From: Symsagittifera roscoffensis
Taxonomy: Eukaryota; Xenacoelomorpha; Acoela; Convolutidae
DNA: 62,000 nucleotides
Assembly (NCBI RefSeq): GCF_963678635.1
Contig: NC_087068.1
Location: 5,795,563 to 5,857,562, forward strand
Direction: 5' to 3'
In this document: positions 1 to 13,800 of the stretch, piece by piece
Position numbering within the stretch: the first letter of the stretch is position 1
Layout: every line of letters starts with the position of its first letter
Notes under the pieces: model-generated
The model's database searches: none
Seen by the model: only the letters and a program-made list of their open reading frames with translations
Told to the model about the DNA's origin: nothing
Made by a program: the position numbers and the translations under genes

Positions 1-1708
1 TTTTACCACTAAAAGAGGGGAGACATTTTGTCATCGAGAGTGCTATTGTTTTATTGTTTATTCTTTCCACGCAAAAACAGTTATCATCAAGCTGGGTCGA
101 GTAAAATATCATGTTTGCTTTTCAGCCTAACTTTGAGAAGTAATTCGCGCTTTTTATAATAGGAAAAAGTTTCATTCAAGCCGGGAAAATTTATTGATTA
201 ATTATTTTCAACAACTGTTTGGTACAAAAATATATTTAAAAACGAAAAAAAAAATTGCCACTACTTCGAAAAACTTTTGAAAAAAATTTTTTTTTGATAT
301 TTTTTCAACAATTTTTTTGTTGTTCATTTTTTAAAAACAACTGAAGGAGCTTATGGTTAGTTGATCCGTGAAAACAATCGGTTTTTTTAGAACTTATCAC
401 ACAGCAAAAACAGCCCAAAATTGGCTGAATTTTGCTTTTTAGTTGCTTTCGAATGTGATCGAACTCAATGGCTACTCTGTTCTGTTACTTTTAAGAAATG
501 AGAAAAAAATTAGACTAATCTAGAGGATCAAGGACGTCAAAACATTGAAAAAAGATTATTGTTTCATCAACTGAATCATTATTAAAAACTATATTTTGTG
601 ACAGAACTCTATGCAAAAAAACCTGAGCAGTAAAGGTTTAAATCAAAAACACATAAAAACTGAAAAATTGCCATATTAAGAAGAAGATGAAGAAAAAAAG
701 ACAACTTTTTGTTCTTTTTACTCATATTTATTAAACCCGCAGTCCAAAAACCCCAAAAAAGGGTCTGCAGTTGAAGCATGTTTATTAAAGCCTCGTTTTT
801 TTTAAATTTCAAGTGCACAAACACATTTCTGCTTATTAAATGTTTAACAAAATTCAGTTACGTAAAATTTCAGCCCAAAAACCCCCAAAAAAGCGCCTGC
901 ACTTAGAGAATATTTATAGAATCTTCATTTTTTCTCACAATTCCAAATGCATTTATGCTGGTTAATTGATTATCAAAAAATAAATACGAAAAAATTGTTT
1001 CTCATTTTTTTTTCATTCCTTAAAAGAAATTCTGGTGCCAAAGAAGCGCTGACGCAAGCTTCGAAAATTTTCGGAAGTTTCTTTTTCACAGCTAAAAATC
1101 TATTTTTACAGCTTAATAAACAGATTCTCTGACTTTACTAGCTTCAAATTGGACTAAAAATCAAAATTTTGACCTGATTTTTCAGCACTAGGAACTTTTG
1201 AATTTAAACTTTCGAATTTAATTGAATAATGACTGAAAATTGTTTAGTATTATACACCGCTATCTTCCATTAGGTAATTTTTGGCACATCATTATCGGTT
1301 CTCATTAGTTAATGTGGGGAGACAACAATTTTTAGTCTTTAAAAGTACCTTAAGATGCAGGTTTTTAACAAAGGGCACATCAGCGGTTCTCCCTAAACAA
1401 CTGAACAGTTCACGTGTGTCACTTCGTTCGGCTTTTCGTTTTCTCGACCTCACAGTAGCATCGGTGTAGCGGGGGTTTTACAAGGTTAATTATGAAAACT
1501 AGCTATGTTTTTTATGGCCTAATTAGTGCACATGCCAATTTTTGTAACAATTGGACTGTTTTACAAGTTTAAGTGGTAAAAACTTGCAGGTGGGGAAAAG
1601 GAAAAAAGTTCACCTTTCTTTTTGTGTATAAATGATCTGTTACTCTTTTTTTTTGAAAACGGACACTCGATTCGGAGCTTTAAGCTATTGTGTTGTTTTC
1701 GTGTATAG
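1..1708. other. Non-coding AT-rich stretch upstream of first recognised ankyrin exon
   Basis: I see no supportable coding exon here. Short ORFs are AT-rich and repetitive. Positions about 1372-1432 resemble the tail of the tRNA-derived SINE found at 15625-15842 (both carry the motif CAGCGGTTCTCC), so an old SINE fragment is likely. The exon at 1709 follows a good acceptor, so an untranslated or coding upstream exon could lie here or outside the window, but I cannot point to one. Confidence 0.5.
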
Positions 1709-1821
1709 GGATGGAGAGTGGCCCTCGGATGTTCCTGGACGCAGTGGCCAAGGGTAAACTACATCTGGCCAAGTTCATAGTGGCCGCATCCGACAACAGC
1801 CTAGACGTCCTCAATGTCAAG
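1709..1821 (+). CDS. Ankyrin gene coding exon 1 (first recognised)
   Basis: The exon is bounded by a TATAG acceptor at 1707-1708 and a GTCAGT donor at 1822. The ATG at 1711 opens MESGPRMFLDAVAKGK, which reads like a capping helix leading into the first ankyrin repeat. It ends in phase 0. The two bases before the ATG suggest that either the 5' UTR is spliced or the coding sequence extends further upstream. Confidence 0.75.
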
Positions 1822-4800
1822 GTCAGTATACTAAAGTATAGTGAAGAGTTGTAAGTAGCCAATTGGTGGCTATCTCATATATTCATTTCTTAGAGTTCTT
1901 GTCACACTATCTAAGGTGTCACGCCGGAATTATCTTAGTAACAATTGCAAGTATCTAATTTCTTGTCACGCTATTTATTTTTTAATTTTCGCTCGGATAG
2001 GTTTGTGAAACTTTCTCAGTCTATCTTATATCGCGCGTTAATTGTCCCAAATTGGTCAAAATGGCCAAAATGACAATCCTTAAACCCTCATAACTTTACG
2101 GAAAATAATCACAGGTGAAATATCTTTTCAAATTTAAGCTCAGGACAACAATGGCTTTCGAATGATATGAAAAAATTCCGTCAAAAACGGCTAGTTAAAT
2201 TTGTCTGAAGAAAAAAAACCCACCCCGAGCACAAATATTCCGTTACTTTCGTATCGAAAGTCGGAACAATAACTGAAAAGCAGCCCTCAATTTAAAACCG
2301 TATTATTGAAAAACTCAGATTTTTATGGCCCAATTTTTTCTCTTTCTGAAAAATCTTTTCTCAGCACGGTCATAAGCTTTTTCTCACTAAAAAGTTATCT
2401 CCAGCATCGACTTATTAAATTTATTTGAATTCGCAAGTGTGCGCATTGATGGAAATATAATTCTTTTAAACAGGTTAATTTTTGTTGTCTATTATTTTGG
2501 AATACATCATAGCTAGAGCAAGAGCAGAATCGAATCATATAACAGCAGCATAATTCAGTCTAGGCGGCTTCGTACTGGGCCACCGCCCAGTGCTGTGTGT
2601 GTCGCTGCCTTGGACTGCCCACTTTCGCCCCCGTGAAGTTGGGGTCATACTGGTACGGCTGCAGTCTCGGCTTCTGAATGTTCATCACTGGTCTCAACGA
2701 GTTGTCCTTGTCTATCTTCGGCACTTCGTAGTCGCGGTTCTTCGGGTGGTGCAAGTGATCGTCGAAGAAGGTGTCCCGAGCTTTGATGGACTTGGCTTGC
2801 ATCGGGTTCTGGCAACGCAGCTGGTCGCTCGGATCCCACTTTTTACCCGTGCCCAACTTATGTACCTTCTCACTCTTCGTGTAAGCGTCTTCAACGTGCG
2901 CTTGAACAGCTCCAATGACCCTACCCTCTCTGTGTTTTCCAGTTGGGTTCTTGTCGTAGTACTGGAGGTCATTATGTGTGAGAAAACGACGCTTGTCGTC
3001 CGGTCCGTGGAGCATAACTTCAGGAGCCAGAATTGTCGTGTTCTGGCTGAATCCAGTGTCCGTGTTGGGTCCATGCGTCGACCTGTTTAGACGTTTAGCC
3101 AGCGAAGGATCTTCTGTGGTTTTTCCTTGGTAGAAAAGAGGCTTTGTAGCTGTTTTATTGTTTGGATTTTCCACACTCATGAATGCGGCTGGGTCATCCT
3201 TAGCCAGTTTTTTAGCAGTCGTCGGCTGCATTTGCTGCAAGTCCGTGTAACTCATGAAGTCGTATTTCGGTTTATACTTCGGATCCAAGACATCCTTCGT
3301 GAACCCATTCTCACGAGTGCCGGCTGTCGGAATTGCGTGGGGCAATGGTTCGGCTCCGTTCGGAATCGTTTTGTCAACGTATCTATAATCGTACTCAGTG
3401 CTGCCAGTTGGCCGATCATTAAACTGCAGATCTTTGTACGGCATGTCGTGGTGGAAAGTGACTGGTTCTACATTTAAATTGCTAGTGAATCCTGTGTCGG
3501 TCAACGGACCTGTCGATTTTGTGAACAAATCTTTCGGCGTGTTATACTTATTGTCATACGTTGTCTTGTACTCAGTCTCCATGTATTCAGGACCGTGCCC
3601 GTAATGATTTTGTTCGACCGGGTCTTTTGGCCGAATTTTGTGAAGATGCGGTTGAAACTTGGGAAGAACTTGCAATCCGCCGTCCATCGGTCGTTGAAAT
3701 GGTTCGTAGGCCTTAGCGACTGTCGGCACAGTGACTGCCTTTTCCCTCGTGAATCCAGTTCCCACGTTGTCGTTCATGAGCGCCGGAAGTGGTTCTCGGC
3801 CGTGAGGAACGCTATTCGGCCGGTAACTCTGCTTCGTGACCGAATCGTAACAGTCAGCAAGCATCCGAGACATGACGGGATTGTCGAACTCATCCAATTG
3901 TCGCGAGTACTGATACTGAGCTCGTTCGTTGGTCAGGTATCCGGTACCGTGGTGGGATCCCTCGCGAGGTCTGTAACCCTGGATCCCGAAGGTGGTGGAG
4001 TTGGTGGTACAGTACCTGTTCATAAGGTCGCAGTCAGCACCCGCCGACTGCAGGATGTGTTTTGTCGGCTTCCCCCATTGCAAGGGTGGGGCTACACTCG
4101 GCAGGGGTGTGGCCATTTTGCGAAGCTAATTATTGTTGAAATTGCTTCTAGAAACAGAACCAAACCAATTAAATCTATTTGAGTCTCCAAATTGGTGATT
4201 TTCAATTACGTTTTTTTTGCGGAAAATCAATTTTTTTTGTAAAATAGAGGGAACTGTATCCGTAATATTTACCTGAGCTGCGGTCTTTTTTGCTCGCGTG
4301 CTGATTTTAATAATAATCCAATATATCGTTTCTCAACGTGCTGTTGTCTTTGAAAAACTGCATTTAGCTGTTCATTTGAAGATATTTAAATAATAATGAA
4401 GCTATATATTGCACGTGCATAACAAACTGTACATTAAACACCAATTTACATTGACGATCAAATTGACCATTTTTAATTCCTTCAGCAACGGTGATTTTAT
4501 ACAAAACTACATTTCTGTATGAACAACTGGTCCGGGCTATTTTCCAGTTCGCTTTTGGTGTTTTTTTTGAAATTCAATGGATGAAGCTCTAAGTAAAATG
4601 ACATTTTGATGTTCTAAACTGCATTAAAACGTGTCAGCGTGAACACGTGAACAAAATTTCCCAATATTTTTTAGTTTTGCGTGGGAGCGGAGAAACAGTT
4701 CCCAATTTTTAAACAGTTTTATGATGTGACCCCGGGTTCACCCCCATACAACAAAAATGCCTGTCATGAGATTCCATCCAAGAAATATGCTTGTCTTACA

Positions 4801-7800
4801 ATTCCATGCATTGGTTTTTCAGTTCTTTTTTTAGTCGCTAAATTTGTTTTACGCACAAAGAAAGTTTTGTGAAAACTGTTTTTTGGCATGCAAGAATGGC
4901 TCATTCCAGTTTCCCATCCCCCTCAAAAATTATGTTAAAAAATTGCTCAACGGCATTTTGCATGTACGAAATGTTGTATAAATTTGTTCACATGTTCACG
5001 ATGACACGTTTTATTGCAGTTGACAGCAAAAAAAGTCCTTCTAAACAGTATTTTGTATAATAAGTTTCAGAAAGAAATCAAAGGGGGAAAAAGCCGCGAA
5101 GTTTTTGCTTATATCGTAGGCCCTGCTCAGTCTTTATGCATAAAAAACAAGGGTCGAATTGAAGGTTTTCTGTGATGCCAAAGTTTTTACTTTTCAGTTG
5201 GAGATCAGGTGATATATCCTTAGTTTAACCAAAATACAGGCCACAATGTTCAACGCCTGAGTTTTTTCGAAACAGAGGCCTCGCAGCCATATAAAAAAGT
5301 TTTTTTAAACATTTTTTTTAAAATTTTAAGTGAAATTCAATTTTAATCTGACCTGTCATCTAGCAATACGTAGTTAAATCTGCAATTCAATGCGATCCCC
5401 ATTGGTTTTCTCAAATGCGAAAACTTTTGATGTTGGCGATCAGGGAAAAACACTTATTTAAAGAGAAACACAAAAAAAATACAAGTAAAAAATGATTGCT
5501 ATACAATTCCTTAGTATGGAAAAAATGCTTATCATACAATTCAATTGAACGGAAAAAACTATTATCATGTATTATTTATACAAGGTTTTTTTTATTCTTT
5601 GAAGTTGTATGAATTTGTTTTGATAAGAATTTTTTTCGTAGTATGGAGTTGTATGATAAGCATTTTTTGTCAACCCGAGACCCTACAAAGAGGATGCAAA
5701 ATTTCGTTCTAAGGAAAGACCTTTAAAGGATTTCGACGGCTTTTTGAGCCCGAGTTGAGATGTTTGACTTATCTGGGTCGAGACGCTCATTTCGCATTTC
5801 GACGTTCGAACTCGAGAACAAAGTCAGTGCTAGGCCAAAAAAGTTTCCGCCTATATTTCAAGTTTTTGATTTTTGTAAGTTGCTTAAAGTGTAATTATGA
5901 CAGAACGCGCAATTAAAAGCTCAAATGTATCAAGAACAAACCCGACCACAATGGTTGGTTTGTTCACCATACCTAAGTTTTATTGCATTTATGGCAACGT
6001 TAATTTTTTTGATGTTGAATTTGAAAAATGGGCTGGGGGAATGGAAAAAAGCCCCATTAGAAGAGTTCAGACGGAGTTTGAGTCGAACACAAGTTCAAAA
6101 AATACCTCGAGCACAATCAAAACATACTAAAATTCGGCTCTTTTCCAGTCCCCTCGTGTGATTTTTTGTCCCCTCCTGTGATTTTGATGTTATAAACTGC
6201 AGTAAAATGTGTCTTTATCTAATCACTGAACAAACTTTCTCGTGATACTTTTCGGTAACTTGCTCGAAGTATGTTTCAACCATGTTTGAAGTATGTTTCT
6301 ACCCTGCTCGAGGTATGTTTCTACCGTGCTCGACCAAAATTTAAAATATTTTGTACTCGACCAAATTTTGTGCTCTTTTCCAGTTTCTCAGCCTTCTCGT
6401 GAAATTAAAACACACGGTTGCTCCAAAGTTTTGTATACAGCAAGTCGAGTTTAAGAAATATTGTGGAAATTTGTTCTCATCTTCACGCGGACTCGTTTTA
6501 CTGCCGTTCAAAACACTAAAATTTATTTGAAACGGGCTTTCATGAATTGAGTTTCAGAAAAAATGAAATAAAAAACTGGAAAAGAACCGAAACTTGTTTA
6601 AAAATATCAAAATTTTTTAAAAATTATTTGCCCAAAATAAACAACACAATATTCATAAGATGGAACTTTTTCAAAAAAAAGATTATTTTTACAAAGCATA
6701 CAAATTACAAATGACTCTATTAACTCTTCGGAAAGAACTTACCCTAGACTAATCAGTAAACCATTTTAAACTTGATTACCTGAGGCGGTCAACACATATT
6801 TTTCTTGGGTCGAGCCAGCTGAGATCTTTTGTTTAGTTGTAACGGAGGCAGCGAATTTAGGCAAAAACAAAAAAGCAGGCCTTAGACTAAAAAATTTTGA
6901 TAAAAAAACGTTTTCTCAGCAGAAATCGTATTTCATCGTGATAGCACTGCATACCAAACAAGCGGACTAAAAGAACAGAAAGGGTTTGTCGCAGTCGCAC
7001 CAACGAATTGCGTAATTGCCAAATTGGTTGGATTTTATAGAAAAATTATTGCAGTGTGTGTGTGGTCGTGTGTGCTTAGCACGCCCACCGGAGATTTCAA
7101 ATCGACAACCGGCTCAGAAGTCTTTTGTGGCGTTTTGCCAAAGCTATCTTGGGGACTCTTCGCGTCACCAGCCTAACTTCTAATTTTAGTTTGCCTAAAG
7201 TTATCAATTTTTGCCTTATATGATATTTAACTAATTTATATAGCCCCGGTCGAAACAGCCCCGGTTAAACCAAAAAAGTCTCATTAATCCTGAAACTGGT
7301 ACAAACGTTCAAAACGTACGTAAGCGTCGTGGAGACGGTCGAAGCATAGAGTGAGAACATCGACTCGGGTATTTAGCGACCCTGGTCGACCGAAATTAAG
7401 CTCTTTTTTAATCTTCCTCCACACTTGGGTTTCGTTTCTGCAAAGTTAATTAGCTGTGCCTTAATGTAAGGATATTTTGTATGATGACAAACTAACTGCG
7501 CTTCTGACATTTCATTTCCACGACATTTGCTGTTTTGCTAACTTCTGTTCACACAGTCCATATGTCATGAAAATTGGCACATGGCAAGAAACGGTAGAAA
7601 ATTCAAATTAACTATTCTGAACACATTTTTATTCATAATTCTTAACGTTATATCATGCATTTAGCCATAATAGAACGTAGAACTACTAAGAAAAACTTTG
7701 AAATATGGGAGGAGCTGCGCTGAAAGAAGTCCGAATTTTTGTTGAACCTGTATAACTCGGGTCCATAAACCTTGATTCGAGCCATGCGGTCGATATATAA

Positions 7801-10800
7801 TTTGACCACCTGCACCCGGGAGACAGACATAAATAAAAATTTGCCCTTTGCCCTCACTTCACTCAATCTGATGCATTAAAACTCAGTCTTTTAAACTTAA
7901 ATCTTCTGTCATACACTGATTTAACTGCCATAAAAATCTATGTGCTTGTTGAGCCTTCCTTGTTGAGTTTTTTAATTGGATGTTCTTTGGTGTTTTGAGT
8001 TTTTTAATGCAAAATCTATTGCCACAAAAAATCAGATCGAAGGACATATCATGCTAAAACTTTTTCAGACATGCTTCGAGCAATATTTAAATGCTCTCCA
8101 GACATGTTTTAAGCAATATTTAAATGCTTTTCAGACATGTTTCGAGCAATATCTAATTGAAACTTTGCGTCCTTGAAGAAAAAATGTAAGGTGAAAATGA
8201 TGCTTTTTGTACACATTTTGGACCTTAAAGTTTAACCAGGACTCAAAATTTTCTCAAAATAGGTTGATCTTTAAAAAAGCGATCGGAAAAAAGTTGCTAA
8301 GGTTTTTGCCAAAGTTATTTTATTGGAAACTGTTTCCGATTTATTTGCCAGAATTAATTAATTTTTTGCAAATTTTTTCGCGATAACAAAAAATGATATA
8401 GTTGTGATCTTTTGTTCAAGAGTTACACTGAAACAAATGGGTCAAACCTCGATCAACTGTTTTAAAAGTAAGCCTCTTTTGGAACAAAACAAACTTAAAA
8501 AATAGTAAAAACTTCTCGCTCTTGTCTAAGCAGAAATTATTTTCGTTTGATAGCCAAAAATGTCAAACTTACATACTAAAAACAACGTTTTTTGAAAGTT
8601 TTGCTCAAACTTTTGGAGGGTAAGAGTCATCCACAGTTTTTATTCAGCGACATAAAGAGCTCACTTGCATATAAGTTGCCCCACAATTGACTCAAGAACT
8701 TTAGCGTAAAGTTTTCATTTTCTGAAAGGCCAAAAACGAAGAGTTTTGGGGTAAAAAATTTGGACTGAATTTTTAACAAGTTTTTGTATATATTGTTTTT
8801 TGTCTGAGCTCAACAAAATTTGAGACAGGGCGTTTTTTTTCTTCTTAGTTTTACTGGTTTTTATGCCCAAAAAATTTAAATCAGAAGTAAATTTTTTAAT
8901 GAAACGCTTTGTCATTGATTTTTTGAAAGCAATACTTTTGAAAGCCTATACAGCGTCGGGATATTTAGAAGAAAAGTTCAATTATTTTTTTAAAATTTTT
9001 TAAATTCAAACAAACAAACATAAAATACTCGAAAATGTAAAGCTCGACAAAGTGATCAAAAATAGGTATATTTTTCTAGATTTCTTAGTTTGGAATAATT
9101 TATTCCAAAATTTAAACAAGGATGGCCGGTACTCTTCAAGTAGCACAGATTGTTTCAACCATAGTCTTAAAAACACAACAAAGTTTTTTCAATTTAATTT
9201 TGTTTTTTTTTGGCGTGGTGTGATAAAAGGAGCTGAAAAAAACGTGGACTAGATATATTCGAAAGATAAAACATGCAAATTGAAAACCAATTTTGTAGAA
9301 AAATTAATAAAAAACTAAAAAAAAAACCAAAAAAATTGTCGAAAAAAAGCAAAAATTTTTTGCAGATTTTTGAATTTTTGAAAAATTTGATTTCAAAAAG
9401 GCGCAATTAAACTCAACCTAATCTAACGTTACCCAAGTAAACTAAGTTTTTAGGTTTTAAATTAAACTCTTGTTAATTTTTAAGCAATTAAAAAGAGACT
9501 CCTCGATTGCTTCATTCGCTCGAAATTAAGCGAAATAAACCGAATTTCAAAAAAATCGACAATGGGATTTGTTTGAATTTTTTTTACGCGTAGTTCGAAT
9601 CATGACTGTGAGGACTTAATACCTCAACCTAGTTCGATCATTGTTTGTAGTAACTGATTTTGCGTGGAAAAAAAAGAAAAAAGGAAAAAGAAAAAACTAA
9701 AACAGACCCGAATAGAAAGTTCCTCCCCATTTTCAATCGTCGGAACAATAAATGGCCTTTTTAATTACTGATCGCATTAGCAAAATACTCTACCTCATTA
9801 GGTTTGAAAACGTTTTTTTTTTCACTGTCCTGGGCTTTATTAAAAATTTCAACTAAATCAGAATTAAAAATTCATTTGTGAGTACCACTAGAAGACTGAC
9901 CAGACTCAGAAGTCTTACTAAGCATTCTGAATTGTCTACTTCCAACAAAAACAAGTATGGTGTTTTTTAAACAAGACTCTGAGAAAAAATGAAATTAAAT
10001 TTTCATCAACAAGCTCATTTTTAACAAATTGATACACTTTTTGACAAAAGGTAGATCGTAAAAGAAAAATCATGTGATAAGAAAATCTTAGAAGAGTAGT
10101 GAATATTTTTCTTTTCCGTATGCCCGCAAATCTCAAGCTCAAAAAGACCAAAGTTCTTCATTTCATTATTCAAAAGTTCAGCTCAAAACTGACACCAATT
10201 ATATCAAGCAATGATGTACGAGCAGTAGGTTTGAAACTGAAAAATCATGTGATAAAAAAATCTTAGAAGAAGAGTGAATCTCTTTATTTTTCGTATGCCC
10301 GCAAATCTCAAGCTCAAAAAGACCAAAGTTCTTCATTTCATTATTCATAAGTTCAGCTCAAAATTTAAACCAATTATATCAAGCAATGATGTACGAGCAG
10401 TAGGTTTGAAACTGAAAAATCATGTGATAAAAAAAACTTAGAAGAGTAGTGAATCTTTTTATTTTTCGTATGCCCGCAAATCTCAAGCTCAAAAAGACCA
10501 AAGTTCTTCATTTCATTATTCAAAAGTTCAGCTTAAAACTGACACCAATTTTATCAAGCAATGATGTACGAGCAGTAGGTTTGAAACTGAAAAATCATGT
10601 GATAAAAAAATCTTAGAAGAGTAGTGAATCTTTTTATTTTTCGTATGCCCGCAAATCTCAAGCTCAAAAAGACCAAAGTTCTTCATTTCATTATTCAAAA
10701 GTTCAGCTCAAAACTGACACCAACTATATCAAGCAATGATGTACGAACAGTATACCACCCGTGTCAAAGTAGGCGTAGCGTAACAAGCGTTTGCTATTTA

Positions 10801-13800
10801 TCAATGCCTCGTTTATTTTATTATTTCAAATTAGTTCTGTACTTGTCTGCAATATATCTATGGGAAACAAGCACAAAATAGATGGAACTTTTAGACTTCA
10901 ATAAAGGAAGACAAAGTTTGAAAAAAAATTGAATAAAATTGATTCCTATTTTTTATCGAGACTCGCCAAATAAATTTTTCCGCCATTGTTTCACTGATTG
11001 TAACAGAAATGAATCAACGTCCAAGCAGAAATTTGTTTTCACCAGTGAGTAATCGAACCACTCACAATATAAAATAATTGAAACTTTTATTCTATTAAAT
11101 GTTTAAGTTGACAACTTTTTTGATTTTAACAAACTTAACAAAGAAAAATAGCCAATTGCAAATAACAATTTTAAAACTTGGTTTGCAGGAAAAATCAAAA
11201 CTGATTGTAAATTTATCCAAATTAACAGCATTTAAAAAAAATGGCTAGTGTGAAAATTATTCTGGAAAACGCAAGAGTCATTCAGATCAATTTTTCTCGA
11301 CACAGAGACCTTTTTTGAACTCTGCGTTGAAATGATATCATAATTGACCCTCTGAAAGTTTTTTCTTGAGGTACTTGTAATGGGATAGCAAAAAATTCAC
11401 TCGACGCCCAAAAGTAACTTTCAGCCCTTTTGTCGGAACAATAAAAATTAAGCTACTTTAAGACAAAATATTGAACTCGACTCATTTCGTAAATCGATAT
11501 TAAGTCGTTTCTTTTAACAACATTTAAAAAAGCCTCAAACGAATTATTTCTCTAGCTTTTTTGTTTGCACAATATGAATGGAAATACTATCTGAAGGGCT
11601 TTTTTTTCATAGAACCTTCATTTGTACATAAAAATCTTGAACTTTTGAAGCCTTTTTCCCTTTTATGTCAAATAACTCAGCGAAACGTTTCGTTGTCAAA
11701 TAGGCTAATGCAATCGTGATTCTTAAATTTTTATAATAATATACGGTCACGATATGCATTTTGAGCAAAAATAATTTTTTGCAACCACACAAAGATAGAT
11801 TTTAGATTTTCATTGAATTTTCATCGAATAACTCAAATTTTATAGTTAAGAAAAACTGCCAACAGTAGTTGTGGCAGATTAACATTGACTTGTAATTGAT
11901 TAAATTGCCTGTATTGTTAAAGTTGTCCAAAATGAGAAAAATGTGTCAAAAACTTCTCAAAACTTTGTCAAAAAATTGTATGAAAATTGTACGACTAGCA
12001 TTTTTTCCACAGATTTCATGTACCATCGATATCAGGTCTCCTAATGGTCTCTATGTAACTTAGCATGAAAACAAGGTAGACGGGGGGCTATTCTGATGAC
12101 CGAAGCTACAAATGAGCGAATCTTTTTAACCAATCAAATTCCTTCAAACTGACTAGTTTTTCAGCCTTTACTGTCTGATTTTCAAAAACAGAACCTGGTG
12201 GAGTTCTGATTGGCTAACATAACTTTCGGCCGTTTGATCTTTCTGAAATGTGGGTTTCTTTCATACATTAGCATACAGTGAAATGGGATGAGTTGGAAGG
12301 AAACGTCAATGATGATAGACGTCAGAATTGATCAAGCAAAAATCAATTGCCTAATGTTCGAATTCCTTCTTGATGTGGGATGTTGGAGATAGCTGTGAAG
12401 TGGGCCAAGGGTACAAAATGTTCCAATCAGCACCTGTCAAGTTTGTTCACTCCCTCAAAATGGCATCTCAGCCTTAAAATGGACTAGTGCGAAGCAATCT
12501 ACAATACCGATTGACAGCATGAAGACCACATGATTGCCTTTAAAAGGAGGGAAAATCTTTATTTTCACATTCTAATGCACAGGAGCAAAATGATAACAGT
12601 GTTTAAGTGTTGAATTCCAACAAAAACTGTTGTTAAAAGGAACTATGAAAATTGAAAAAAGTCTTCCTTTTTCGATTTTTTGGAACCAGTTTAAAACTAG
12701 TATTTATAACCAATTGCATTCTAGATAAAACTATCTGTATCAAATATTACTTACTAACCAATCATGATCCATAACTAACACTGACAATTATTTGTAGTGC
12801 TGAAACTACTTGTAGTTTCTGCACCAGAACAATTTGATTATAACTTAGAAGACAGTTGTTGTTCCGACTTTCGATACGAAAGTAACGGAATATTCGTGCC
12901 CGGGGTGGTTTTTTTTTCCTCAGACAAATTTCGACTTTTTAACTAGCATTTTTGACGGAATTTTTTTTATCATTCGAAAGGTATTGTTGTCCTGAGCTCA
13001 AATTTGAAAAGATAGTTCACCTGTGATTTTTTTTCGTAAAGTTACGGGGGTTTAAAGATTGCCATTTTGGCCAATTTGGGACAATTAACGCGCGATATAT
13101 TTCGCGCTATTAACGCGTAAGCAGAGAGTTAATCCGTCTTAGAAATCGTTCCGAATTGGTTGAAAGAAGCTTATTTGCCAAAATTGATTTGTTACAAGGA
13201 GCGAAATCTATCCTTTTGAACTTTATCTGGCGTGTGGGGGGATGATTTTTATAAAAATTTCAAATTTTAGAAAAAAAAAATTTTCATTTCGTTTTTTTTT
13301 TCATTTAATTTTTTAATGTTATTACTGCTCCATAAACCTTTAAAGACAGTCGGAACATTCAGGACTTCGCCTTGATACGAGCAGTCTTGTTCTCTTTTGG
13401 AACAATTTCTAGATATCTAACCCAAAAATTCCAGTATACGCTAGATCTATTGAGACTAGGAGATATAAGAGTAAGATTAAGATTGGTATTAAACTAAGAA
13501 GTTGCACGAACGAAATTCCGGCCGAAAATAAGACAGCGTGACGAACAGACGGTGTACCTTATCTGAAATTACTCTATGAGTAAGCCACCCCGGACTTAAA
13601 ATCATTTTTAAAAAAAAACTACCGCTTTTTCGTTTGTGCGGGTGAGAAACTGAAAGCATTCTTAGAAAAAACAGCTAATAATAATGAAGTTAAATTTGAA
13701 AAAATTCCTTGACTAGTCTAAAATAAAAAGAAATGGAAAAAAATGCCTATTTTTCCTCTAAAAAGCAATTATCTTGAAGCGATTTTTTTTTCAGCACCGA

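Noticed and set aside
2590-4182. Long plus-strand ORFs (2590-3090, 3127-3477, 3595-4182) opposite SAXO4
   Set aside because: They are antisense shadows of the GC-richer SAXO4 coding sequence; the protein family match is clearly on the minus strand.
10062-10751. CRISPR-like array
   Set aside because: Units are contiguous 175-bp repeats without unique spacers, in a eukaryotic intron.
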